Assembly: GCA_025617745.1 (NCBI GenBank)
Contig: CM046855.1
Coordinates: 48,711,813-48,775,812, forward strand
Reading direction: 5' to 3'
From: Heliocidaris erythrogramma
Taxonomy: Eukaryota; Echinodermata; Echinoidea; Camarodonta; Echinometridae
DNA length: 64,000 nt
In this document: positions 1 through 11,782 of the stretch, piece after piece
Layout: each line of letters opens with the position of its first letter
Numbering within the stretch: the first letter of the stretch is position 1
Translations under genes and position numbers: made by a program
The notes under the pieces: model-generated
Told to the model about the DNA's origin: nothing
Databases searched by the model: none
The model's input: only the letters and a program-made list of their open reading frames with translations

Positions 1-80
1 GATGGCCGTTTGGCTTCGTCAAATGGAGGGTTCCTCAGTGTGCGCCCCCCCCCCCCTTCTGAAAATCCTGTATCCGCCCC
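1..80. mobile_element. Non-autonomous hAT-like element, cut by window edge
   Basis: This is the right-hand part of a short element that recurs at 12556-12718. It shares the sequence around a long C run and ends near CCTGTATCCGCCCC. The family has terminal inverted repeats of the type CAGGGGCGGATCC. The left end lies outside the window, so neither the length nor the target duplication can be read. Confidence 0.6.
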
Positions 81-87
81 AGATCTG

Positions 88-1380
88 TGTCTATCAGTAA
101 TTAATTCAGAATACAACAATTGCCATTGAGCATTGCCGCTGAAATTCCCGAACACCTTTTCAATCCAGAGTCATGAATCATGGATGATACTGGACAGCAA
201 AGGGTTGCCAGAAATGACAGCTGCAACACACAATGGCAAATAATGTGTTCTGAATTAATTACTATTACCAACAGATTTTTTGGCCTTGATTTTTCAAAAA
301 TTGAAATATCTAATTAAACATTCAGATCAATATAGTAACAATAATGATAGCTACATATTGCACACATATCCACACCAGGGGATGCTCAAGGCGCCTACAA
401 AGTACGACTATGCACCCCAAGAAAAATACAATACTCAGCATTGTACTATGTAAATTTGATCTGAATTGAATGATATACTTTGGAGTTATTAAGGTTGTAA
501 TGCCAACATTATGGTTTTTCTCTACATCCAGAGCATTTTGGGCAACAAGCTTGGTTTAGAGACACTTTGGCGTTTTTCCAGGGGCGTGTTTACACCCTCT
601 TCCCGATGGAAATTTTTGTCAATTTTTTACATTTATGTAATGTACACCCATACCTCTCCTGACAAAGTTTGGTTTATGGGCGTAAAGGGTAAAAATTTTC
701 CCCAATTTGTAGGGACCGTCTAACAACCCATCCCGACGGAAAATTTTGTACGTTTTTGTGTTTTGGTAATGTATAGTCATACTCCTTCCTTCTGACAAAC
801 TGTGGGGCAGATTTATGTTAGATGGGTTGAAATCGACCCGATTTGGAGGCCCTTTTTTATGGGGGGTCTTGGGGCCAAACCCAGCGGCTTCGGCTTTTTG
901 TGAATGACATGAATGGTCTTAGTAATTTTAAGGGGTAAAATCTCATATGTAACATGCGGTGACTATTTCTGGGCATCTTTGAGGGTATACCATAATCCTG
1001 ACCGTTGGGCATACACCTCTGATGGAAGGAGGAAGGAAGAGTCTTGTCTCTCTGCAGTCTCTGGTGAGATTGATCTCATAGAAGACTATGCTCGCAATTT
1101 TTATTTAACAACAAAATACATATCAGATCAAACAACCCTAACTGCGTTGCTTTTAGCAATATGCACAATGGGCTACAATACACCATTGATTGGCAGAAGA
1201 AATATGAAAAGGGAAATTCATTAAATACCTCAAAAAGTCAAAATGATCATTAATTTATTAAAGAAATGTGAAGCTACTATACTTTATCTTAAAATCTGAT
1301 AGTTAAAATGTTGAAAAATCTACGAGTAGAACTATTAAATAACGTTTCAGGTGTTCCAAAATATCAACTATCCAATCATC
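88..1380. other. Gene-free stretch with a two-copy degenerate repeat
   Basis: No coding region could be supported here. Two diverged copies of a block of about 90 bp lie at about 590-680 and 722-810, with similar words such as CCCGAYGGAAA, TAATGTA and TGACAAA. The open frames in this stretch are short and look like no family I know. Confidence 0.4.
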
Positions 1381-1382
1381 TA

Positions 1383-3392
1383 AACCCCTCAAAAAAAAGT
1401 TCTACAATTCAACTTTGAGCCTTGATATCTTTTTGGCGGCTTTTTAATCATTCTTGATTTTTAGATCATTGGAAAGTTCATTTATCCCCCTTCACATCCA
1501 TGCCCCATTTGTAATGGTTATGTGATCCTTGAATGCACAGCACCCCTGAATAGAGGGCAAAGTCAAAAGTGAAAAGTTGTAAATTGAATGGCTATCTTGG
1601 CTATTGTCTGTTGCTTTTGCTGCAATGTCGGGTGTGTGTGAATGATGTTGAATGGGTCAGGAATGATTCAACAAGTTTATTTCCTGTTTAGTAGATGAAA
1701 TGTGCCTTGCACAAGCTTTATGCTTGGCAGTGCAGGGCTTACTTTTAAAGAGTAGCTGTTCGCGTATGTTAACATGCCACGTCTATCAAATGTTGAGAAG
1801 GCTCGAGCAATCGGCCAAATCGAAGCCGGTATTCCCCAAAGAGAGGTTGCTGCTCAATTTGGAGTGAGTCCCAGTACCATCTCCAGATTATTGGCAAAGT
1901 TCCTGGAAACTGGGGATGTCAAGGACAGATCAAGGAGTGGTCGTCCAAAGAAGACAACCCAACAAGAAGACCGCTTCCTGACCCTTTCTGCCCTGCGGAA
2001 TCGAAGGTTATCTTCCAGGAACCTGCAAGGACGATTTGCTCGAAGATTTGCCAAGCGACTCTCCGACCAGACCATCTGGAACAGACTTCACGCAGCCAAT
2101 TTAAGAGCTCACAAAGCAGCAAGAAGACCTGCACTTTCGGCCTAGCATCGTCATTCCCTTCAACGCTGGTGTTTGCAACATCTTCGATGGAGCCGGGAAA
2201 TGTGGCAGAATGTCCTTTTTACAGATGAATCCAGATTCTGCTTGAGGAAACTGGACGGAAGGGTGAAACTGTGGCGTCGCCGTGGGGAACGCTTCGCTGA
2301 CTGCTGCATCGACCGGGTAACAGCGTTTGGAGGAGGCAGTGTTATATGGTGTGGGGTGGCATATCTGCTGAGGGAAAGACACAGCTTATCATCGTTGATG
2401 GAAACCTGACAGCAGAGAGATACCGAGACAACATTCTTCGGCCAGAGGTCATCCCATACATGCGCAATCTTGGACCAAACGCCATCTTCCAAGATGACAA
2501 CGCCCGCCCACACAGAGCAAGGATCATCACCGAATGCAATCGAGCACTTGTGGGACCAGCTTGGCCGTGCTGTACGCGCCAGAGTGACAGATCACACCAC
2601 ACTGGCTGTATTCGGATCTTCTACTCGCTACTGAACTTCTGATCCTTTGCTATTCCACATTTGATTTGCATGTTACTCAGTAAAAAGTGCCAAACATTTT
2701 GCCATTTGCGAATTTGTGTATTTGTGTTTGTTTTTGTTTCGTTAGAGAGGGGAGACAGAGTTAAAGAACATGAGTTCACATCAAGAAAAGGGAATGTGTT
2801 TGTTAAAGTGAAAAGCAATCCAAGAGAAGAGGAGAGTTTGTGTTGCTTATGTTTCTGTGATAGGGTTACATGGCTGAAAATTTGATAATTTGCTGAGGGG
2901 AGACTTTTTTTCCCCACCGCAGTTGTGTACTGCTAAGGTGGAAACTTGCAATATTCTGCATGAAACCAAAACACAATATTAATGTTATCACAATCAGTTG
3001 CTGATTAAAACACATTCCATCTTAAAACAAAAGAATAATTCCACTTCAAAATCACTGAAAACAATATTTGTCCACCAAACAAGGGATTACAGAAACATGC
3101 ACACCTAATACAAAATTCAACAAACCAAAAGGAACAAAAACAAAGAAACATTCATTCCAGTTAAGAACTCAGTGTGAACAATAACAATGCATTCTGCAAC
3201 TTTTCACTTTTGACTTTGCCCTATATTTAGGTGCACTGCACATTCCGTGATTACATAATCAATACAAATGTGGTATCATTGTGAAGGTGAATAAACAAGC
3301 TTTACAATGATATCAAACTTGATGATGATCATACAGTTACTAGAGAGATATAAATGCTTAAACTTGAATTGCAGAACTTTTTTTGAGGGGTT
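1383..3392 (+). mobile_element. Tc1/mariner-type transposon with about 200 bp inverted repeats
   Basis: Long inverted repeats bound the element. The left end begins AACCCCTCAAAAAAA and the right end finishes with its complement TTTTTTTGAGGGGTT. The inner part of the repeat is visible at 1558-1590 and 3195-3222 (AGTCAAAAGTGAAAAGTTG and its complement). A TA dinucleotide flanks each end (1381-1382 and 3393-3394), the standard target duplication of this superfamily. The element is 2,010 bp and holds one broken transposase reading frame, so it is non-autonomous now. Confidence 0.85.
1774..2600 (+). pseudogene. Tc1-type transposase, broken
   Basis: The N-terminal 123 codons are open and begin MPRLSNVEKA. 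They encode a paired-type helix-turn-helix (around VAAQFGVSPSTISRLL) followed by a GRP linker. A stop at 2143-2145 ends this frame. Reading resumes from about 2173 with the first catalytic aspartate in FTDESRF. It shifts frame again near 2340 (GGGSVIW, then VWGGISAEGKT) and reaches the second aspartate in DDNARPHRA. Sequence after about 2535 no longer matches the family, so the third acidic residue is lost through deletion. The gene once catalysed cut-and-paste transposition; this copy cannot. Confidence 0.85.
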
Positions 3393-3545
3393 TATAATAA
3401 GCTATATCGACTTTTTTTTCAAATGACATCGTCATCCAAAAGACACAGATGAGAAGGAACTTGAATTTTAGATGTAATGTTAACGTTTGAACATGGTGAG
3501 AAAGGTGCACCTATGGATATTGTGACAGATATAATGTAAGCCTAT

Positions 3546-3742
3546 ATACAGTCAAAACCTGCTTTAGCGACCACCTGTTTTGAAGGACCAATTGTCTATA
3601 GACAACAATTTTTGTTTCCCTTGAACAGCATTTCTCAATGAAACTTGTATTAAAGGAACCTGTCCATAAAGACCACCTGCTCATAAACACCGCTTTTCTT
3701 GTTTCCTTTGAGTGGTCTTTATAGACCGGTTCCACTGTATAT
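3546..3742. mobile_element. MITE with TATACAGT inverted ends
   Basis: The block starts TATACAGTCAAAACCTG and ends GGTTCCACTGTATA, inverted repeats of one another. Inside, the word GACCACCTG occurs twice and related words occur in inverted form. The element is about 197 bp and has no coding capacity. It lies about 230 bp upstream of the TRIM-like ORF. Confidence 0.6.
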
Positions 3743-3973
3743 ATTACTATCTTTCATTTGGTCAAACGGTATGTTTTTCAGCACAAAAAAAAGTCTTCTT
3801 ATTTTCATAATGACCTCCATATTATCGAAAAAAAGACGGGGATTAATTCTATCGAGAAAGGTTAAAAAGTGATGATTAACGCCTAATGAATTCTATTTTA
3901 TATATAGACTAATTAATCTTTTCTTTTTTTTTAACCTTTTTCCCATTTAGAATTACCATAATCGAGACCTGCT

Positions 3974-5008
3974 ATGGCTACCAAGGTGTTGGGTAAACAA
4001 CACCAAGATTTGTTATGTCCTATGTGTCAAGGTATCTTCAAGAATGCTACTCTCCTTAGCTGTGGACATACCTTCTGCAAGGAATGCTTAGAAGCTTATG
4101 ATGAACAACACTATGACCTTTATAATATAGCCTGCCCAGTGTGTAGGAAAACTACTAACCTAAGTCAAAATCGAATTGCTGATCTTGCACCAAACTTGTC
4201 AGCCCTAGGAATTCAGGATCAATTACCCAAAGCTGCCCTATCACCAAGCTTCTGTCCACTGCATAGTCTAGTTCACAACGACATACATGTATTTTGTGAA
4301 GACTGTGAGGAGGGGTTAGAAGAATTGAAAAAGAAGGGAGCTTCTCTTATTGAGGAAGGTGATATCGACATGAGAAAAGTCCAAATTGAAAAGTCTGTAA
4401 ACAATGCTGAACAACAAAAAATAGATATACATTGTCACTTAAGTACTTTGGAGAAAGCAATTCAAGATGACTTTGCTAAAAGGGTCACAATACTTCAGAA
4501 AAATGAGGAAGAACTACTACAAAAGTTAGATCGTATTCGGAAGGACACAGAAATTCAAGTGGAAGGTTACATTGCAAACCATAGAAAGGAAATGCATCAC
4601 ATAAATAGCTCCATCCCAGTACTAAGAGGCTATACAGGAAAGAACTTAGATTTAGACACAATGAAAGCACAGTATTTGCAATGTAGTGATCTAGAAAAAT
4701 CATTGAAGGAAATAATAGACGAGGAGTCCATAATCCGTGTCAAACAATCAGCAGAAAATACACGGTTTCGTCCCTCGGATGAGAATCTTCTTGCCCTGGG
4801 ACATATAGAGAAGGATGTGAAAGAAACAACGAGTAACACTGTGCAGACTACTGCTAGTGCTCACAAGAAATCAGAACAGGTGGAATCAAGTAGAAAGGTA
4901 GCAGCCTCAGAAGAGAATAAGTCGTTGAACAGCATCGTAAGAAAGGTTGATGATGTAACAAATGACATATGGGGAATATCACCTCTATACCAGATGCCGT
5001 GGTGTTAG
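3974..5008 (+). CDS. TRIM-like RING/B-box/coiled-coil protein, truncated
   Basis: The 344-codon open frame begins at an ATG 24 bp after a good splice acceptor (CCCATTTAG at 3941-3949), so it is probably the coding exon of a gene with an upstream non-coding exon. Residues about 15-58 form a C3HC4 RING (CPMC, CGHTFCKEC, CPVC), the module that recruits E2 enzymes in ubiquitin ligases. Residues about 93-112 start a B-box 2 (CPLHSLVHNDIHVFCEDC), but the second half of its zinc ligands is missing and the frame passes straight into a coiled coil (about 113-260). This looks like an in-frame internal deletion. The usual C-terminal sensor domain is absent: the frame stops at 5006-5008, and matching sequence continues out of frame. 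It may be a pseudogene or encode a short TRIM protein. Confidence 0.7.
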   Translation: MATKVLGKQHQDLLCPMCQGIFKNATLLSCGHTFCKECLEAYDEQHYDLYNIACPVCRKTTNLSQNRIADLAPNLSALGIQDQLPKAALSPSFCPLHSLVHNDIHVFCEDCEEGLEELKKKGASLIEEGDIDMRKVQIEKSVNNAEQQKIDIHCHLSTLEKAIQDDFAKRVTILQKNEEELLQKLDRIRKDTEIQVEGYIANHRKEMHHINSSIPVLRGYTGKNLDLDTMKAQYLQCSDLEKSLKEIIDEESIIRVKQSAENTRFRPSDENLLALGHIEKDVKETTSNTVQTTASAHKKSEQVESSRKVAASEENKSLNSIVRKVDDVTNDIWGISPLYQMPWC

Positions 5009-5160
5009 GATAAGGAATGTTCAGACATGGCGCTGATTGCTTGTCTGTGCCTGATGAGAAGAAACAAGAATCATCTAAAGAGTAAAGTAGGTAATTTGGG
5101 GGACATTGCAGTCCTGACCGATGGTAGATCAGTAAGGACATCGCCGTCCTTACCGATGAT
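5009..5160 (+). pseudogene. Decayed C-terminal region of the TRIM-like gene
   Basis: Past the stop codon, coding-like stretches lie in different frames: GVRIRNVQTWR, then DCLSVPDEKKQESSK, then KVGNLGDIAVLTDGRSV. The last resembles the start of an NHL/beta-propeller repeat (DIAVLTDGR), a common C-terminal domain of invertebrate TRIM proteins. At least two frameshifts and several stops separate these pieces. No further propeller repeats can be recognised downstream. Confidence 0.55.
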
Positions 5161-5569
5161 CGATCAGTAATATCACAGGATACGCATACAATATGTGTAG
5201 AGGTCACAAGATGCACAGAGTAAAGGTATGCAATACACATGCGTAAGGGAGGGGATTTTCCTGTTAGATTGGTTGTGTAGGGACCAGCATGATGAAATAC
5301 ACATTGTTAATGCATGGTAATCCATAGATATCCATCTTTCATGATAGCAACCCTGAGTCTGACCCACAGAGAGTAGTCTAGTCCCTATTAGTGATATCCA
5401 ACCAAGACAGATCTCCGTAACCAAGGCAAGTGTATATTAATCACCAGTACTTGTAACACTGCACCTAGTGGTATACATTTCGGTGTTAAATACAAACGAA
5501 ACTAGAAAGGCCGTCAAAGGCGGCAGACCCACACCTTAGCGGCGCTACAGATCGAGTAGTTGCATTCTT

Positions 5570-6300
5570 TCCCTAATCGATTCTTTCCTGTCACTATATT
5601 TTATATTTTATATTTTTCTCTTTTTTTATCGCAATAAAGACTTTCGTGTGTGTAATTGGGTTTTTACAGACGTGTATCAATCAGATATGATTATTTACGT
5701 CTGGGACCGACCTTTAACGTCACCATCCGAAAGACGTGACTCAATCTTCCAGATTTGGCATAATCTACTATTTAATACATGCATGTAAAATATTATGGTT
5801 ACTTATTGTTATTATTATGTAATTTGGCACAATGATACTGCATGTGAATATATTTGTTTGTGTATTTTACCTTGATTATTGTGAAAAATGTTATTTTTAA
5901 AAAGGAAGTAATAAAATATTCTTTAAAAAAAAAACTATCCGAAATGAAGTTCCTATAACCGATCATCACCAAAAATCTAATCGATTCTTTCCTGTCACTA
6001 TCCGAACTAAAGTTTGGGTCAAAATTTCAAGGTCACACAGAATTTGCAGGGGTCTACCGATCATCACCAAAATCTAATCGATTCTTTCCTGTCACTATCC
6101 GAACATTCCCTGAAAATTTGGTGCAAATCCGTTCACCCGTTCTCTAGTTATCTTGTACACAAACAGACAAATAAACACACAAACAAACAAACAAACATAC
6201 GGAGCCCTTTACATAACCCTGCCGATTTTATTGGCGTGGGTAAATACGGAGCCCTTTACATAACCCTGCCGATTTTATCGGCGTGGGTAATAATACTCAG
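5570..6300. repeat. Clustered short repeats downstream of the TRIM gene
   Basis: The word ATCGATTCTTTCCTGTCACT occurs three times, near 5577, 5981 and 6077. The last two lie in a longer direct repeat that begins CGATCATCACCAAAA. A 42-bp block at 5652-5693 is repeated exactly, in inverted orientation, at 21280-21321. At about 6198-6290 a unit of about 49 bp (ACGGAGCCCTTTACATAACC and following bases) is present twice in tandem, after an (AAAC)n tract. No gene is supported here. Confidence 0.65.
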
Positions 6301-6308
6301 TAAAGTGG

Positions 6309-6449
6309 CCCTCTTGCATAAAAAGTTGTTTAATTGCAAGTCAAAAAAGTAAACGAAAGTCCCAAATACTCGATCCTGATCCTGGTTGAAAATCCTGTTG
6401 CGTTTAATTTTTGACTTCCGTTTAAATGCAACTTTTTTATGCAAGAGGG
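6309..6449. mobile_element. Fold-back MITE, CCCTCTTGCATAAAA family
   Basis: The 141-bp block starts CCCTCTTGCATAAAAAGTTG and ends CAACTTTTTTATGCAAGAGGG, and can fold into a nearly complete hairpin. A second, more diverged copy lies at 9538-9670. Confidence 0.75.
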
Positions 6450-7077
6450 TGTAGCGGCACATACGGTTCTCCGGCAGATACCGTATCCGCCGGCAGATAT
6501 CGTTCTACCTCGGAACCATATCTGCCGGGCATATCTGCCGGATTTGACGTTTGTAGATTTGGTTCCACGGCGCTGCAGATAAGGTGTATTGTATATTGGC
6601 AGATTTGTACGAGACACTCTCGTGCCTAATAGACCTGTTTACCAAGTGATTCAAATTTATGGATGTTTCTTTCCTGGGGACCTAGTCAGTGGCGTATCCA
6701 GGGGCCGGGTGCAAAAAACTAGCAAAAAAAAAAAGTTGTTCATTAAATAGGCTTCAAAATTGGTCACATATAGGATTATTTTACATCTCAGCCCTTCTTC
6801 AGAAGCAAAAAATTTCCAAAGGGGAGGCTTAGACCCCTCCCCCAGGACGGCAATCAATAATGCCTGGCGCCCCCCTCCCCCTATTGGGAAATCCTGGATA
6901 CGCCCCTGCTAGTAACGAGGTATTCCATTAACATGTTATTAATGAACTACAATACTTGGAATCCAGTTTGCATACATTATTTGTTGCTATGTCTAGGTAC
7001 GGTATCTGCCAGGGTTGGAACATGATCCGCCGGCAGATAGTGTTCTATCTGCCGATCCCCGTATCTGCCGCTACAAG
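6450..7077. mobile_element. Fold-back element rich in ATCTGCCGG words
   Basis: The left arm starts TGTAGCGGCACATACGG and the right arm ends in the near-complement CCGTATCTGCCGCTACA. Both arms carry many copies of the word CGGCAGATA or its complement. The 6687-6908 element has inserted between the arms. It has no coding capacity and its left edge directly abuts the preceding MITE. Confidence 0.6.
6687..6908. mobile_element. Non-autonomous hAT-like element (222 bp)
   Basis: Ends are CAGTGGCGTATCCAGG and CCTGGATACGCCCCTG, inverted repeats with few mismatches. It is flanked by the direct repeat CTAGT at 6682-6686 and 6909-6913. It belongs with the copies at 12556-12718 and 14981-15096 and lies nested in a fold-back element. 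Confidence 0.75.
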
Positions 7078-7764
7078 GGCCAAGGAATTTTATTGCCAGG
7101 TCGTACTTAAATTTTTTCACCAAGAAAAAGAAATAGGATAAAGGGGAATCATCATCTTTGGAGATTTGACGACAGCGGCCCTTAAAAATTTCGAATTCAG
7201 TTGGCAGCAAAACATTTTGGTTAATCGGGGTATCACATGTCACACTCCACCCCGAGCGATGTCCATGATCAAGAAATCTGATAGAAATGAATACCAACTC
7301 AAATTTCTCTCTCAGTCATGCAACATGTCACGTAGAGATGACTCTGACATTTTCCGATAATTACATTTTAATCATGTTAATGCGACACTCACCGTGAAAT
7401 CAAATGAATAAAAAAGAGGCAAAGGTCTCTTTTAAAACAACAGGCAAAAATCATCGTACCTGAATATATCTTAACCATGTTCATGTTTACTTAGAAGGGT
7501 AAATAACCCTTACAGGTTCAAAAATTTTCTTATCATATACTGTTTACTAAACTGAAATGTGACAAATGACAATTTTACTGGAAGTAAATAGAAGAAAATG
7601 ATAAACAGATGCTAGAATATGGTACTTGAGCTCGTCGAGCCTGAGACTATAAATCGATTTATACCCCAGTAACACGTTTCTCGCTTTTAAGCGATAAATG
7701 TGTTAAACGTGTTAAACGTGTATTAAATACGCATTGCCTGTGTATATTCACTACTTAAAATGAA

Positions 7765-8180
7765 TTATGTACTGCAATATTATATGGGGAAATTGTTCAA
7801 AATATCTTTTAAATCGTATTCATATTCTTCAGAAACGTGCAATCAGCATAATTACGAACTCTAAGCCTCACACTCATTCAGATCCTTTGTTTTTAAAAAA
7901 TGAAATTATTAACTAATATGATATTCATAAATTTGTAACCTGCACATTTATGCATCAGTATATCAATAACACCTTGCCAAAATTTCTGGGTAATTGTTAT
8001 ATTAAGAAATATATGTATAATATTAGAGAGAACAATAATTTGTATGTTCCTAATTATAAAGATAATTTGGAAATGTTTCAATAAAAGGTCAATCTTTCCA
8101 TCCTGGTTCATTGTCATTCTGTGTCTCTCAATATAAATTTGATATACCATTATAAAGTCGTGGTTACTTTTTATTGTGGG
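7765..8180 (+). pseudogene. C-terminal remnant of a non-LTR retrotransposon reverse transcriptase
   Basis: One frame reads YCNIIWGNCS, then ILQKRAISIITNS, then DPLF and, after a stop, YDIHKFVTC. This follows the thumb/C-terminal pattern of CR1/Jockey-like reverse transcriptases (YCNxIWG, LQKRAIRII). Several stops interrupt it, and no polymerase core (YADD) precedes it, so it is a short 5'-truncated relic. Confidence 0.6.
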
Positions 8181-8189
8181 TCAGTATAG

Positions 8190-9530
8190 AAACTTGGAAC
8201 TTGAATTAGGCAATCATGAATATAAGCATTATGAGAAAATGCTTATTCAAGAAATCATGTTATTCAAAACACATTTTAATCGGCTATAAAAGCTTCATAG
8301 AATTCCGTGCTCAAAAATATTTCCTTTTCACCTTGGCGCCTTGGTCCTTCGCGTACTTTGTTTCTTAATTAAAATTGTGCTCCACGAATTCAGGATAAAA
8401 TTAATCAAATACAAAATTCGTCAAGGCCCAAATTTCAGATTTTATTCTAACCTCTCACGAAGATCCTTACTTATAAGCCCAAATAAAAAAAAATACATGT
8501 TTAGCGTCCTGCCTTTTTGGAAAAAAGGAAGGAGGCCCTTTTTTTCCAAAATGGCCGACCGACCCATTTATCCAAAGCAACCGGCCGGGCCGGGCTATTT
8601 TTCCAAGATGGCCGCCATTTTTTTTTTAATCACCACTTTGACTTAGGAAATGACGCCAGCTTTTACATAGGCTAGATGCAATGGATAGTGACCAATTTTT
8701 CTCGAAAAAAAATCATGAAATTTACACTTTTGGGGGGTTTAACACCCCCCCCCCCCCCAAAAAAAAAAAAAAAAAAAAAGCAAAAAGGAAGAGGGCGGTG
8801 ACGCTAAACATGTAATTTTTTTATTTGGCGTAAAGGTATGTCATTTTAAAGGTGTGGCGTAATCCAAAGTAAAAGAAGTAAAGTATTTTCAAAAGTTCTT
8901 AACAGCCGTCGCTTTGTTTCCCATTTTTGTGTGTATTCTGGATTGTGTCTGTGTGAAGGCGGGTGTGGGCAGGTGTGCATTTAAGCAAGGCAGTTTATCT
9001 ACATACTCTATATCGTACATTAAATAAATGGTGGTTGGCATATTGATACGTGTGTGAGTGTGGATGTGTGTGTATGTGTGTGAGAGAAAGAGAGAGAGAC
9101 GGGACGCTATGAACATATCCTTACTATATATGTTGGCTTACAAAGTGAAGCTGCGAGCGGCGCCATTTTTAATAGGATTTGAAAAGTGTCTATACCTCTT
9201 TTTTCCCACCATGCCCCATTCTAGTTTGTAGAAGCTTAGAATGTACCTGAAGGCAATTTTCCACATTTGCAAAGGCAAAAATAATAATTTGAAATATAAA
9301 AAGGGCTTATTATCCAAACAAGCTGTTTATCAACATTCAAAACAAAATGAAATTCATTTTTTACAAATTAGGATCTTAATTTAGCAATCACTGTAAGATG
9401 GCGCTGTTCAAGTTCTACTAGTTTAATGCCACATAACAGATCCGAGTTTTTGGCTTTGTCGGTAGAGCGTCTATTTGCGTGTCGAGCCAAAGGTCATGGC
9501 CTCATGGGTTGCAAATTTGCAATCTAGCCC
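8190..9530. other. Gene-free stretch with low-complexity tracts
   Basis: This stretch holds a C run followed by an A run (8745-8780), a GT/GA-rich microsatellite (9045-9100) and AT-rich sequence. I saw no coding region or intact element. Confidence 0.5.
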
Positions 9531-9537
9531 AGGGCGC

Positions 9538-9670
9538 GGGCCGTCTTGCATAAAAGTTGCGTTTAATCGTAACTCAAAAAATCAAACGCTAGTCCCAAAT
9601 ACGTGATCCTGATTGGTTGAAAATCAAGTTGCGTTTATTTTGGACTTTCGTTTAAAAGCAACGTTTTTCC
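9538..9670. mobile_element. Second copy of the CTTGCATAAAA fold-back MITE
   Basis: Compared with 6309-6449, the left end CTTGCATAAAAGTTGCG, the middle word CCCAAATACGTGATCCTG and the right-hand word GCAACGTTTTT are conserved. The terminal GCAAGAGGG of the right end is lost. Confidence 0.6.
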
Positions 9671-9799
9671 CCTCCCCCGTGGAAAAAAAGTCGTTCCTCG
9701 GTACACATGTTCATCCAAAGCACTACAACCCGAGGGTCACTGCTCGCCATTTCTCTCTCGGGTAAAAATCATATACTTTATTACGATTAAATAGACATA

Positions 9800-11492
9800 C
9801 ACTGTTGGTCATAATGGTAGCATAATACTTTTTCTACCTTTCGTACACTATTGACAACAATACGAGTCATTTTTTTGCAAAATAAAGCTTATATCTTCAC
9901 CGATTTTATTGATAAATCTGTTCTCAACATATGAAATAAAAAATATAAGACAAAAATTAATTCATACAAACTTCATACACTGGTTTAAACCACTTTTGAC
10001 AAAAACAATCATCCAGACCTTGGATTCCTTGAAAAAATGTATCGTTTTGGTAAATGTTTAACCATGATAATTTTATCGTGAAAAATAAAATCTTGGGATC
10101 TTTTGATGATTGAAGGGAAGTGTTCCTCTTTTTAATCTTGTTGGGTCACTTAGTACCTGGTATGGCCACCTCTGGCATGCACCAGTGCCTCCACACGCCG
10201 TGGCATACTGTCCACAAGGTTGTTGATGGTGTTCAAGGGCAGTGCATCCCACTCTTCGGTCAGTGCCTGGGCTAACCCCTGATCATTTTGAGGATGATTG
10301 TTTCTCTCATTGATGGCACGGCCCAATGCATCCCAGGCGTGCTAAATGGGGGTTCATGTCGGGGGAACAGGCAGGCCAAGGCATCTGCTGCACGTCCTCT
10401 GCGTCAAAGAATTCCCTCACCAGACGTGCCCTATGTGATCGAGCGTTGTCGTCTTGGAGCTGAAAGTTATTGCCATATACTCTTCTCGCGTATGGAAGAC
10501 AATGGGGTTCCAGGATATCGCGGTACACGACGGCGTTGACGTTTCCTTCAGGTGCAGCCAATGGCGTTTTTCCGCCATAATGTATTCCGACCCATACCAT
10601 CACTGAGCCTCCACCTGCTTGATTGGTTTCCTGGACACGGTCATTACGGAGGTTCTCGCCCCACAATCGTCGAACCCTCTGCCTCCCATCGGTGCGGTCA
10701 AGGATGTACCGGCTTTCATCAGTGAAGATTACATGGCGCCAGTGACCAAGCTGCCATCTCCTGTGCCTCCTAGCCCACTGGAGTCGAGCAACCCGGTGGC
10801 GAACAGTGAGAGGTGGAACCTTGGTCATTCGCCGAGCTCTGTAGCCATGTTGGACAAGTCTCCTGTTTACGGTTTCCCGTGAAACATTCACTCCGAAGTG
10901 CCTCCTCCACAAGTGGCAAAGACGACTCGCTGGCATTCTCCGGTTCCTACGGCACATGTTCAGCAGTTGACGGTCATCCCGTGCGGATGTTCTTCGTGGT
11001 CGACCTGTAGATCTCTCTGGACTCAAAGTACCCGCCTCTCGATATCTTCTGAGGATGCGGCACACACAACTCTGCGATAGTCCAAGAATATCTGCAATCT
11101 GGGCTTGTGTCCGTCCATTCCGTCGGAGTGCAAGGACCCTCTGACGAATTGCAAGTACCGTTGGGCGAGGCATAGTGTAAGGAATCAATGTACCAAATTT
11201 GGTAGGAATTGATCAAGCTAACTCTGAAAACAGGCTGTTAACACACGTAGGCTTTCTGCACGAAATGGACAGCAAAACAACAGCAGAAAGGAGGCTCTGC
11301 CTTTCATAGCACCAAACAATAAGATAGGCCACGTTATGGAATGTTTCACTTGATCAACTTTTACCTCGACAATACAAAATCATTATGTAATGAATGAACC
11401 TGGTCAATATTATCTATTTAGGCTTTTAAATATAATTAAATCAACGGATGACTATGAAAATACGAATTATGCTAACATTATGACCAACAGTG
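9800..11492 (-). mobile_element. Tc1-type transposon, 1,693 bp
   Basis: Inverted ends CACTGTTGGTCATAATG (left) and CATTATGACCAACAGTG (right) are flanked by TA at 9798-9799 and 11493-11494. Size and structure are typical of Tc1. The single gene it carries, on the minus strand, is broken near its 3' end. Confidence 0.92.
10150..11188 (-). pseudogene. Tc1-type transposase with one frameshift and one stop
   Basis: Two in-frame starts are possible; MPRPTVLA at 11173 is the likelier. Residues about 15-55 form a helix-turn-helix (IADILGLSQSCVCRILRRY) and are followed by a GRPRRTS linker. The first two catalytic aspartates lie in FTDESRY and DDNARSHRA. At about 10358 an extra C shifts the frame just after the DMNP motif, and the codon for the third acidic residue region reads TAG. 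The C-terminal part then continues in another frame through a sequence ending GGHTRY and a stop at 10150-10152. Otherwise the protein is nearly full length, so this copy died recently. Confidence 0.9.
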
Positions 11493-11782
11493 TAGTATCC
11501 TCGCAGATCCTCGCAGAAGCATAATGAGAAAGGAAGAGGCAAGAATATGAGTTCATGATTTTCGATGATAGGCCTCTAGAATCAAGGGTAACATAATAGC
11601 CTACATTAATCGTTGTTCACATATGCTTTAAAAAAAAAATTAAGCGTATAATGCGCTTCACATTTTGTGTATCTTATAGTAGGCCTATATTTATAAAGCC
11701 CACCACACACTATACGATGGACTGCGATCCGATTTTGGAAATAGGCCTAGATATAGATTGCAATAGCGTGTCATATGGGAAT

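Noticed and set aside
913-1224. 103-codon open frame on the plus strand
   Set aside because: No known motif, no splice context, and it is surrounded by repeats. An open frame of this size is expected by chance in AT-rich DNA of this length.
5051-5065. CTGATGAGAAGAAAC, resembling a hammerhead ribozyme core
   Set aside because: No stem II separates the two core parts, and the sequence is decayed TRIM coding sequence (VPDEKKQ).
9443-9520. tRNA-like GTCGGTAGAGCG box
   Set aside because: There is no acceptable B box at the right distance.
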